Source: an uncultured Bacteroidaceae bacterium
GTDB lineage: Bacteria; Bacteroidota; Bacteroidia; Bacteroidales; Bacteroidaceae
Length of the DNA: 62,563 nucleotides
Reading direction: 5' to 3'
Assembly: GCA_905235305.1 (NCBI GenBank)
Contig: CAJOLC010000028.1
Coordinates: forward strand, 1-62,563
Under the pieces are notes generated by a model. It did no database searches, was not told where the DNA came from, and was given only the letters and a program-made list of their open reading frames with translations. Below, one piece after another: positions 33,819 to 42,076 of the stretch (the stretch's first letter is position 1; each line of letters starts with the position of its first letter). Made by a program: the position numbers and the translations under genes.

Positions 33819-34889
33819 ATGGTAAATGATAAAATCGGGAGACAATGTCTCCGGCTGACTTTGGCATTTTGTGCTGTGGCGATGATGGCATCGTGCGGCA
33901 AGAAGGAGATACAGACCTTGGCAGAACTGCTGCCGCTCTACACGGCAGAAAACGTTCCTGCTGACGGTCCGAACGAAGATCTCAACCTTGGCGAGAATTT
34001 CGGATGGATGTCCGACAAGGAGACCGACCCAAGTTTCCCTGGTGAAGGGCTGGCTCGCTACCCGATGATTTACATCGGCGAGGGTTACAACCGCATCTTC
34101 ATCATCAATGAAGGAAAGGTCGTGTGGAAATACGACACGGGGCCGGGCAATGAGTTGGACGACATCTGGATGCTTAAGAACGGCGACCTGTTGTTCACAC
34201 GAATGGGATGGGCTGCGAAGATAACACCCGACAAAAAGGAAGTCTGGCGGTACGACTGCAAGGAAGGTGAGGAGATACACACCATGCAACCCGTGGGCGA
34301 AGACCAGTGCCTCATGCTCATCAATGCTTTCCCTGCACGTTTCGTCATGTTCAATCACGTCACAGGAGAAGTGCTTTGGGAGAAAGAATTCGACTTCAAA
34401 GTCGAGAGCACTCATGTCCAGAGCCGTAGGTTCCGCATCACAAAAGAGAACACCATCGTGCTTTGTCACCTTGATGAGCATAAGGTCGTCGAGTACGACA
34501 TGGACTTCAATCCTCTGCGTACAATCAATGTGGACAAGCCGTGGGCAGCTATCCCACTGGAGAACGGGAACCTTCTCATTACGCTCGAGAATGAGAAACG
34601 CACTATTGAAGTGGACCGTAATGACAGCATCGTTTGGGAGATTAAGCTCGAGGAGTTGCCCGAGCCTTATCGTCTGGCCGACTGCCAAAGCGTGTGCAGA
34701 CTACAGAACGGCAACACCATACTTTGCTCGCGTGGCGACGGTGGACGCTGTCCGCAGCTGGTAGAGGTGACGAGGGACAAAGAAGTTGTCTGGGTCGTCA
34801 ACGACTGGAAAAACCTCGGACCTGCCACGTCTGTACAGATACTTTCAGAGAAGGGCTTCTCTGAGAACCCTGGAGAACTGACAAGATGA
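33819..34889 (+). CDS. Lipoprotein beta-propeller, paralogue of the C-terminus of the upstream GH2 fusion
   Basis: This 356-residue protein has a lipoprotein signal (AMMASCGKK, lipid-anchored Cys near residue 26). The rest consists of repeated propeller blades: YNRIFIINEGKVVWKYDTG, KNGDLLFTRMGWAAKITPD, KKEVWRYDCKEGEEIHTMQP, ENGNLLITLENEKRTIEVD, QNGNTILCSRGDGG. The last strands, VVWVVNDWKNLGPATSVQIL, match the end of the upstream fusion protein (WNEPADLGPSTTIQLL). I know of no assigned reaction for this group; it resembles PQQ-like and arylsulfotransferase-type propellers. It may be a surface glycan-binding or scaffold protein working with the GH2 fusion (inference). Confidence 0.7.
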   Translation: MVNDKIGRQCLRLTLAFCAVAMMASCGKKEIQTLAELLPLYTAENVPADGPNEDLNLGENFGWMSDKETDPSFPGEGLARYPMIYIGEGYNRIFIINEGKVVWKYDTGPGNELDDIWMLKNGDLLFTRMGWAAKITPDKKEVWRYDCKEGEEIHTMQPVGEDQCLMLINAFPARFVMFNHVTGEVLWEKEFDFKVESTHVQSRRFRITKENTIVLCHLDEHKVVEYDMDFNPLRTINVDKPWAAIPLENGNLLITLENEKRTIEVDRNDSIVWEIKLEELPEPYRLADCQSVCRLQNGNTILCSRGDGGRCPQLVEVTRDKEVVWVVNDWKNLGPATSVQILSEKGFSENPGELTR

Positions 34890-34891
34890 AA

Positions 34892-34965
34892 AAAGACCCC
34901 TCTAAATCTCCCCGTAAAGGGGAGACTTTCTCCCTCCCTTTACGGGAAGGCTGGGGTGGGTCTTT
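34892..34965. repeat. Imperfect inverted repeat with CCCGTAAAGGG arms
   Basis: The outer arms AAAGACCC (34892) and GGGTCTTT (34958) are perfect complements. Each side also holds a CCCGTAAAGGG-type core, in opposite orientation. The element starts 2 bases after a stop codon. It could be a terminator-like hairpin or a MITE-like dispersed element; only one copy is visible here. Confidence 0.65.
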
Positions 34966-34998
34966 AAATAGTAAATCGTCAAATAGTAAATATAAAAG

Positions 34999-36012
34999 AT
35001 GAACTACCAATTAAAACTGTTGCTCATCGTCGTTCTGTCGTGTGCGGGCAGTCTGGACGTCAGTGCAAAGAAGCGCACTGCACCGGCGACGAGGCGTGAG
35101 ATGCTCGGGGAGATGCTCGACGGCAAGAGTCTGTCGGGCTATGTGCCAACAGCTTTCTTCATGCACTTTCCTGCCGGTCGCGGACGCGATGCGGTCTATT
35201 ACCACGTCAGACACTTCTGCCGCACCGGTGTTGACTTACTGAAGATACAGTTCGAACAGCACCAACCCAACTTCAAGCCGGAGAAGGCAGAAGACTGGCA
35301 GAGGATTCAGCCTTTGCCACGCGACTTCTATGCGCCGACAGTGGAGGTGGTGAAGGATGTCTATGACATAGTAGGACAGGAAGTAATGGTTATTCCGACG
35401 GTCTATTCTGCCTTCCAGACGCTCCGCATGCAAATAGGAATCCCATCCGTCATACGTTGGGCGAAGGAAGACCCCGAACAGGTGTTGCGTGCGCTGAGAA
35501 TATACAACGACGCGTTGCTGGACTTCGTGAGGGACTGCAAGGCATTGGGCATCGACGGCTTCTTTATGCCTACTCAGGGCGGAGAGAACATCTACAACGA
35601 AGTTCCCGGCTTCTTCGAGACCTTCATACGCCCGTTCGACATGGAACTTATGACGGAATGCACCACCGGCACACACTGCAACATCCTGCACATCTGCGAT
35701 TGGGAAGGCCCCTACGACGACTTGTCCGCCTTCACATCCTACCCTGGTGAAATCGTGAACACACCTAACATTGTGGGTGGAAAAGCCTTCACTCCCACCG
35801 ACGCATCGAAGCTCTTCGGACGCATCGTGCTGGGAGGCCTGGAGCGTAAGGGCATCATTGTGAAGGGGAAGCCCGAAGAAGTGACGGCAGAAGTGAAGCG
35901 AGTGCTGAAGTCCCATCCCAAACAATTCATGCTGGGAGCAGAGTGTACGATAGACAATAAGACAGCCATCGAGAACATCCGTGCAGCAGTCCGGACGGCA
36001 CACGGCAAGTAA
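34999..36012 (+). CDS. Exported uroporphyrinogen decarboxylase-fold protein (URO-D/MtaA family)
   Basis: This 337-residue protein starts with a hydrophobic export signal (MNYQLKLLLIVVLSCAGSL; LSC may even be a lipobox). The remainder follows the URO-D/methylcobamide methyltransferase fold: DLLKIQFEQHQP early, NILHICDWEGPYDDLSAF in the middle, then VGGKAFTPTDASKLFGRIVLG, GKPEEVTAEVKRVL and FMLGAECTIDNKTAIENI at the end. The H-x-C motif (His231, Cys233) and Cys316 match the zinc ligands of MtaA/CmuA-type methyltransferases, which true URO-D lacks. Such enzymes are normally cytosolic, so export is odd. A role in demethylating or modifying a methylated sugar is speculative. It is the last gene before array A5. 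Confidence 0.72.
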   Translation: MNYQLKLLLIVVLSCAGSLDVSAKKRTAPATRREMLGEMLDGKSLSGYVPTAFFMHFPAGRGRDAVYYHVRHFCRTGVDLLKIQFEQHQPNFKPEKAEDWQRIQPLPRDFYAPTVEVVKDVYDIVGQEVMVIPTVYSAFQTLRMQIGIPSVIRWAKEDPEQVLRALRIYNDALLDFVRDCKALGIDGFFMPTQGGENIYNEVPGFFETFIRPFDMELMTECTTGTHCNILHICDWEGPYDDLSAFTSYPGEIVNTPNIVGGKAFTPTDASKLFGRIVLGGLERKGIIVKGKPEEVTAEVKRVLKSHPKQFMLGAECTIDNKTAIENIRAAVRTAHGK

Positions 36013-36017
36013 AAAAA

Positions 36018-36126
36018 AGAAAACGAGACACAAGTAATCGGTAAACGAGACACGAGTAATTTGTAAACGAGACACGAGTAATTTGTAAACGAGACACGAG
36101 TAATTTGCAAACGAGACACGAGTAAA
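36018..36126. repeat. 22-nt repeat array A5
   Basis: AGTAA hexamers occur at 36032 (AAGTAA), 36054, 36076, 36098 and 36120 (GAGTAA), strictly 22 bases apart, separated by TTTGTAAACGAGACAC or a close variant. It follows the URO-D-like stop codon by about 6 bases. Confidence 0.88.
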
Positions 36127-36193
36127 GAATCAGCCACCCGTCAGACGTTGCCACTCGGCACACGAAGTTCGGGAAGAAAAGAAAGAAGAAACG

Positions 36194-39001
36194 ATGAAGA
36201 AGTATCTAATCCTCCTGGCAGCCATGAGTGTGTTGCTACCCCTGAGTTCGCAGGAAACGAGCGTCATCTACCTGTCCGGTACGGACAAGGACCACACGAA
36301 GGACTGGCAGTTCTTCTGTACCGACGGCGCACGTGCCGGCAGCTGGACCACCATCCCCGTGCCGTCGTGCTGGGAACAGCAAGGCTTCGGCGCCTACAAC
36401 TATGGGCACGACCGCGACCCGCATCACGAGCAGGGACTCTACCGCACGACATTCGAGAGTCCGAAAGAGTGGAAGACGCAGAGCGTCTGGCTCGTGTTCG
36501 AAGGCGTGATGACCGATGCCGAAGTCAAGGTGAACGGCATTCTGGCAGGGCCGATACACCAAGGTGCCTTCTACCGCTTCAAATACGACATCTCTCCTCT
36601 GCTCAACTTCGGCGGAACAAATACGCTGGAAGTGACCGTAAGCAAAGAATCTTCCAACCGAAGCGTCAACGAAGCCGAGCGAAGAGCCGACTACTGGATA
36701 TTCGGAGGCATATTCCGTCCCGTCTATCTTGAAGTGCAGCCGAAGACCTTCATTAACAATGTAGCCATCGACGCACGCCATGATGGAAGGTTCAGGGCGA
36801 ATGTGAGAATTAGAAATTTAGAGAATAAGAAAATTAAGGGGAACAAGAAGTCCAGCCTTTCCATCGACGTGGTACTGGAGGACTTGGAAGGCAATGTCGC
36901 GGCAAGACTACCGCAGAAGGAGGTGGTATGCGACAGCATAGTCAGCCTGGAACTGCAGGCAAATGCGCCGAAAGCATGGACCTCGGAGACACCCAACCTC
37001 TATGTGGCACGCTTCACACTTTGGGACGGAAAGAAGCCTCTGCACGTCTATCGCCAGCGTTTCGGCTTCCGCACCATCGAGTTTCGCCAGCGCGACGGGT
37101 TCTATGTCAACGACGTGAAGGTGAAGTTCAAAGGTGTCTGCCGCCACACTTTCTGGCCGGAGAGCGGCAGAACAAGCAGCAAAGACCTTGCCATCGAAGA
37201 TGTAAACCTCATCAAGGACATGAACATGAATGCCGTACGTATGAGCCACTACCCGCCCGACACGTATTTCCTCGACGTGTGCGACTCGCTTGGTCTCTAC
37301 GTCATAGACGAGCTTGCCGGCTGGCAGAGTGCCTACGACAGCACGATGGCCTGCCGTCTGGTGCCCGTTATGATAGAGCGCGACGTGAACCACCCCAGCA
37401 TCGTCATCTGGTCCAACGGCAACGAAGGAGGCTTCCCACGAGCCGCCAGACCGCTCTACGCACTTTGCGACATACAGAAGAGGCAGGTCGTGGAGCCATG
37501 GTCTAACTACGACGGCGTTGACACTCACCATTATCCCAAGTACGGACCCACGGCAGAAAAGGCATCGCGAGGCAATGTTGTCTATATGCCGACCGAGAGT
37601 CTCCACGGACTTCACGACGGAGGTCACGGTGCCGGCCTGTATGACTATTGGGAAGTTCTGCGCAGGGAACCTACAGCGGCAGGGCAGTTCCTATGGAACT
37701 TGGCAGATGAAGGCGTGGTGCGACACGACTTGCGCGACAGCATAGATGTCTTCAACGACAAAGCCCCCGACGGCATACTTGGTCCGCATCACGAGAAGGA
37801 AGGCTCCTTCTATGCCATCCGGGAGGTATGGTCGCCTGTGTTCGTGGCCAAACCAGACTTCTCAAGTTTCGACGGCACACTCGTCGTCTCCAACCGTTAT
37901 CACTTCACCAACCTCAACACCTGCACGTTCCTCGCACGTCTTCTCAGGTACGAACACCCCATGAAAGCAGAGAAGCCGAAGGAGGTGACTATGGCAGCGG
38001 CGGCTCCCGACCTTGCCCCCTGGACCGAAGGAGGGAAGATGCGACTGCCCTTGCCTGCTGACTGGAAGACCTACGACGTGCTTTCTCTGACCGCAAAAGA
38101 TGCCGAAGGCAAGGAGATCATGACTTGGACATGGCCCATCAGCACGCCGGCAGACCTCACGGAAAGAGTGCTTCGCGAGCAGACGAAAAGTGAGAAGAAC
38201 CGCCTGCGCCTGACCGAAGGGAAGAAAGCAGCCGACGCACAGGTGGAAGAATCGAAAGACGTGCTCAGCGTCCGCACTTCCGATGTCGATGTTTCCTTCG
38301 ACAAACGGACCGGCAGGATTTCTTCTCTGAAGTTAGGCGAAAAGACCATTCCCCTGACGAATGGACCTCGCTTCGTCGGTATCAATCCACAGTTCAAGCA
38401 ATTGCTCCACAAGGCTTCGTCGGAAGGTTATCAGGTGGAGGCCGTCTATGAGGAGGGCGCACAGATAACCTTCACCATCAGCCGAGACGGACTCATCCGA
38501 CTGGACTACAGTTACAAACTCAACGGTGACTTCGACTTCGCTGGCATAACATTCGACTATCCCGAAGAACTCGTCGAAGGTGCTGACCTGCTGGCAGACG
38601 GCCCCTATCATGTGTGGAAAAACAGGATGCGAGGCGTGAACTTCGCACTGCATCAGAAGGAGTACAACAACACCATCACAGGTCAGACATGGGATTATCC
38701 CGAGTTCAAGGGGTATTATTCACACTTCGCAGGCATACAGTTAAAGGCGCGTGGCGAGGCATCCTTCAGGGTGCTTTCAGCCACCGAAGACTTGTTCCTG
38801 CACCTCTTCACTCCGCAGAAACCCATCCACATGTCGAAGAACGTGGACCCACCATTCCCCGACGGACAGATCTCCTTGCTCAACTGCATCCCTGCCATCG
38901 GCACCAAGTTCTCACGTGCATCCGAGGAAGGCCCCGAAGGCAGCAAGGCACACTTCGCAGACCAGACAATCAAAGGAAGAATCTATCTGATGAGGAATTG
39001 A
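36194..39001 (+). CDS. GH2 family glycosidase
   Basis: The protein has 935 residues and a signal peptide (about 1-20). It has the jelly-roll domain (VPSCWEQQGFGAYNYG; YWIFGGIFRPVYLEVQP), an Ig-like domain, and the barrel with FYVNDVKVKFKGVCRHTFW, acid/base Glu411 in SNGNEGG and probable nucleophile Glu468 in YMPTESLHG, followed by a beta-sandwich C-terminus. It belongs to a GH2 subgroup distant from LacZ, so beta-galactosidase is only one possibility. A Lys/Asn-rich run (NLENKKIKGNKK, bases 36805-36841) looks like an AT-rich insertion similar to that in the GH92 gene. It opens the module after array A5 and is followed by the DUF362 fusion. Confidence 0.88.
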   Translation: MKKYLILLAAMSVLLPLSSQETSVIYLSGTDKDHTKDWQFFCTDGARAGSWTTIPVPSCWEQQGFGAYNYGHDRDPHHEQGLYRTTFESPKEWKTQSVWLVFEGVMTDAEVKVNGILAGPIHQGAFYRFKYDISPLLNFGGTNTLEVTVSKESSNRSVNEAERRADYWIFGGIFRPVYLEVQPKTFINNVAIDARHDGRFRANVRIRNLENKKIKGNKKSSLSIDVVLEDLEGNVAARLPQKEVVCDSIVSLELQANAPKAWTSETPNLYVARFTLWDGKKPLHVYRQRFGFRTIEFRQRDGFYVNDVKVKFKGVCRHTFWPESGRTSSKDLAIEDVNLIKDMNMNAVRMSHYPPDTYFLDVCDSLGLYVIDELAGWQSAYDSTMACRLVPVMIERDVNHPSIVIWSNGNEGGFPRAARPLYALCDIQKRQVVEPWSNYDGVDTHHYPKYGPTAEKASRGNVVYMPTESLHGLHDGGHGAGLYDYWEVLRREPTAAGQFLWNLADEGVVRHDLRDSIDVFNDKAPDGILGPHHEKEGSFYAIREVWSPVFVAKPDFSSFDGTLVVSNRYHFTNLNTCTFLARLLRYEHPMKAEKPKEVTMAAAAPDLAPWTEGGKMRLPLPADWKTYDVLSLTAKDAEGKEIMTWTWPISTPADLTERVLREQTKSEKNRLRLTEGKKAADAQVEESKDVLSVRTSDVDVSFDKRTGRISSLKLGEKTIPLTNGPRFVGINPQFKQLLHKASSEGYQVEAVYEEGAQITFTISRDGLIRLDYSYKLNGDFDFAGITFDYPEELVEGADLLADGPYHVWKNRMRGVNFALHQKEYNNTITGQTWDYPEFKGYYSHFAGIQLKARGEASFRVLSATEDLFLHLFTPQKPIHMSKNVDPPFPDGQISLLNCIPAIGTKFSRASEEGPEGSKAHFADQTIKGRIYLMRN

Positions 39002-39055
39002 AAGAACTGACGACAAAGGATTTTTGAAGTAACATAATTATATCTATATATCCAA

Positions 39056-42001
39056 ATGATGAACCATAAACTGAACATTGCTGCCCTGCTGCTGCTCGTC
39101 ACATCTCAAACCCTGGGACAAGGCACATGGGACAAGACCAAATGGTCCAAAGCAGAGCCCTACAGAGAGAACCTCGCCGAGGACTTCACATGGAAACCCG
39201 GACCGAGCAACCAGCCAGAAGGTGTGGCAAGAGGCATCTTCCCAGGCCGTGTTGTTATGACACGCGACCCTGAAGCTGCACGTTGGCCAGGCCGATGGAA
39301 CGTAGAAAAAGACCAATGGTTTCTCGACAAATACACCGATGCCGACCGTTGCGAGAAGATGCTTTCCACAGCCATCCAGTGCCTCACGGGAGCGAAGAAC
39401 GACAAGATGGCTTGGCAAAAAGCCTTCCTCTTCCACAACCAAGAGGTGCGCGGACTGAAGAAAGGATACAGCAAGGGCGAAGTCGTCGCCGTGAAAATTA
39501 ACCTCAACAACAGCAGTTCCAACAAACGTGACAATCAAAGTGACGCAACTCCGCAGATGACACTTGCAGTGGTTCGCGGACTCGTCAAAGCAGGAGTTCC
39601 CCAACAGGACATCATCATCTACGACGTAAAACGTCAGATCTATGCCCAGTTGTTGAGTCGCATCTGGCAGGAATACCCGGACGTTCGGTTCGTACAGGAC
39701 GGCGAAGCACGACGCGACCAACCGCTCAACCCCAAGTATGGCACGCACCAAGGCATCGAAGCTGCCGAGTGGGTGGAAGGCATCGAATATACTTCCGGCC
39801 ACTTCAACGAGGCAAAACTCATCGCCCGACAGGTGAAAGACGCTACTTACATTGTCAATCTTGCCATGCTGAAACTGCACTCCTATCCATATAATTATAT
39901 GGAAGACGGCGACAACGGGCAGACTGCCATTACAATGTCCTCGAAGAACCATGCCGGCAGCATCAAAGGTACACCCGAGTTGCACCAATGGATCAACTCC
40001 ACAGATATCCATCGACGACAACACGTCGAACATGGTTACAACCCTCTTGTCGATTTGGAAGCATCGCCGAATCTCGGCAGGAAGACGCTCCTCTATCTTC
40101 TGGACGGCCTCTACTGCGGTCGGAAATGGCGCACTTATCCTTTGCACTTCCCTAACGCTCCGTTCTTCAACAAGACAGAACCCTACGAGAATCCCGAATG
40201 GCCTGCTTGCCTGTTGGCCTCCTTCGACCCCGTCGCCTTGCAAAGTGTCGGGCTTGACATCATGTATGCACAGAGCTTGAACAATCGCGAGCCTGGTTAC
40301 TACAACGTGCCTCGCATCATGCTTCGCGACATGGCCGACGACATCTTGCACGAGATGGCTACTCCCGACAAGACACCTTCCGGCACTGTCTATATGCAGG
40401 AAGGCAAACCTATTCCCAGCCTTGGCGTGTTCGAGCACTGGAACGATCCTGAACAAATGCAGTACTCCCGCAACCTCGATCCCAAACATGGCAAGGGTAT
40501 CGAGTTCATCTACATCGGGCCAAATGGCAATGACGGGTCGTCAATGGCGGGTGGAAATATTTCCCTCGTGCCTTCCACACCTTCCGAAGCACCCGACTAC
40601 TTCTGCACTTGGAACAGCCAAGGCTACCTCGCAAGCTACACGAGCACAGAAGACCTCCGTCGCATGATGACCGAAAAGAGTCTGTTTGGGCACGATGCCT
40701 TCGAGCGTTGGGTAGGCTTCTATCCACAGGTGAGAGGCGACCTCTACTTTGTTCTCGACGACTCTTGGGACATTCCTGCTGACGCAAACTACCAGAACGA
40801 CAACCCTTACATCGGCATGTTGGAGCTCGACACGTCGCGTTTCCCATCGTTCAAGGGCAATCCTGAGCAGCGTATGAGGCAGCTTGCCGACAGCATCGAA
40901 GCCAACGGTTGGAAAGGACTCGGCCTCTGGGTCAGCCCACAGAAAGCTCCCAAACTCGCTCAGATGGACGAGGAAACGTTCTGGGAGAACAGGCTCAAGA
41001 CGGCTGAAGCTGCGAGAGTAAGGTACTGGAAGGTCGATTGGGGACAGCGAGACCGCGACGACAACTTCCGTCGTGACATAGCGGAGAAGGCACGAACCCT
41101 GGCGCCTCACCTTGTTCTGGAGAACGCCCTGAAGGGAGAGTATGTGCAGTTCAGCGACGCCTTCCGCACCTACGACGTGGAAAACATCATCTCCCAACCT
41201 GTCACGATACAACGTGTCTGGGAACTCCTGTCCTTCAAAGCCGGGGATAGAGCCAAGGGAATCATCAACTGCGAAGACGAACCTTACATAGCAGCAGGCA
41301 TGGGATGTGCCATTGGCGTTATGCGTCATCCTTACGTCGGCACGCTTCCCAACGGACGAAAGGACCATGTTTTCCCTGAAACGGTACGCGACTTGAAGCG
41401 TCGCCTCGACGAGGTGGTACGTGCGGTGCGTTGGCACAGGATAGCCATGCCGTTCGGCGTGGATGGCAACGTACAGACGGATACGGCACGTCTGCATGAC
41501 TATTGGACATACCAGCAAGAGGAAAGCTGGATGCAACGCAAGGATGGAGAGCACGTGAAGGGTGATGCTCCGTCGCGCATCAGCAGAGGTATGCCCTTGC
41601 CAGTCGTGGAGAGTACCGATGCAGAGCGTCCGTTTGTCCTTGCTTCAAGATACCCCAACGGCGCTACAGCCGTGGCAACCATCGGACGCACCATCGACCG
41701 TCGCTACGTAAGTCTTCCCGTCAACATCAGTTTCGAGGCAGGTCGTTTCGACGCTCCCATCGGGCTTTTCGGCGTGATGGGCGACGTCACGATACACTTC
41801 CCCACCCTGCCCGACAAGTTCCGGCTCTATGCACAAGACCTGAAGGCTGACAAGGCGGAGGACATCACAAAGAAGGTCAGCCGCAAAGGGTCCAGCATTA
41901 CACTCCCTGCCGCACTCCTCAAGCGCATCGGACTCAGTGCTGCCGCTCCTGGAGACAAGTCCGATCCCGCACTCGTCCTACAGGTCGTGACAGGAAAATA
42001 A
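39056..42001 (+). CDS. DUF362 domain fused to a clan GH-D glycosidase
   Basis: The protein has 981 residues and a signal peptide (about 1-22). Residues 55-470 match the DUF362 family: GIFPGRVVMTRDPEAARW, AWQKAFLFHN, GEVVAVKINLNNSSSN, ATPQMTLAVVRGLVKAGV, and LASFDPVALQSVGLDIMYA near 390. Residues 500-981 repeat the 3717 enzyme: LVPSTPSEAPDYFCTWN, FVLDDSWDIP, YWKVDWGQRD with candidate nucleophile Asp661 and FRTYDVEN with candidate acid/base Asp707. DUF362 has no settled function and is usually a separate protein. The fusion suggests it acts on the same glycan or positions the enzyme (inference). A GH97 gene follows after 75 bases. Confidence 0.75.
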   Translation: MMNHKLNIAALLLLVTSQTLGQGTWDKTKWSKAEPYRENLAEDFTWKPGPSNQPEGVARGIFPGRVVMTRDPEAARWPGRWNVEKDQWFLDKYTDADRCEKMLSTAIQCLTGAKNDKMAWQKAFLFHNQEVRGLKKGYSKGEVVAVKINLNNSSSNKRDNQSDATPQMTLAVVRGLVKAGVPQQDIIIYDVKRQIYAQLLSRIWQEYPDVRFVQDGEARRDQPLNPKYGTHQGIEAAEWVEGIEYTSGHFNEAKLIARQVKDATYIVNLAMLKLHSYPYNYMEDGDNGQTAITMSSKNHAGSIKGTPELHQWINSTDIHRRQHVEHGYNPLVDLEASPNLGRKTLLYLLDGLYCGRKWRTYPLHFPNAPFFNKTEPYENPEWPACLLASFDPVALQSVGLDIMYAQSLNNREPGYYNVPRIMLRDMADDILHEMATPDKTPSGTVYMQEGKPIPSLGVFEHWNDPEQMQYSRNLDPKHGKGIEFIYIGPNGNDGSSMAGGNISLVPSTPSEAPDYFCTWNSQGYLASYTSTEDLRRMMTEKSLFGHDAFERWVGFYPQVRGDLYFVLDDSWDIPADANYQNDNPYIGMLELDTSRFPSFKGNPEQRMRQLADSIEANGWKGLGLWVSPQKAPKLAQMDEETFWENRLKTAEAARVRYWKVDWGQRDRDDNFRRDIAEKARTLAPHLVLENALKGEYVQFSDAFRTYDVENIISQPVTIQRVWELLSFKAGDRAKGIINCEDEPYIAAGMGCAIGVMRHPYVGTLPNGRKDHVFPETVRDLKRRLDEVVRAVRWHRIAMPFGVDGNVQTDTARLHDYWTYQQEESWMQRKDGEHVKGDAPSRISRGMPLPVVESTDAERPFVLASRYPNGATAVATIGRTIDRRYVSLPVNISFEAGRFDAPIGLFGVMGDVTIHFPTLPDKFRLYAQDLKADKAEDITKKVSRKGSSITLPAALLKRIGLSAAAPGDKSDPALVLQVVTGK

Positions 42002-42076
42002 AGAAACAAGAAAACAAGAGAATGAAAGTATAAAAGCATATATCCACATTATTATCTAACCAAAAACAAACCACAC

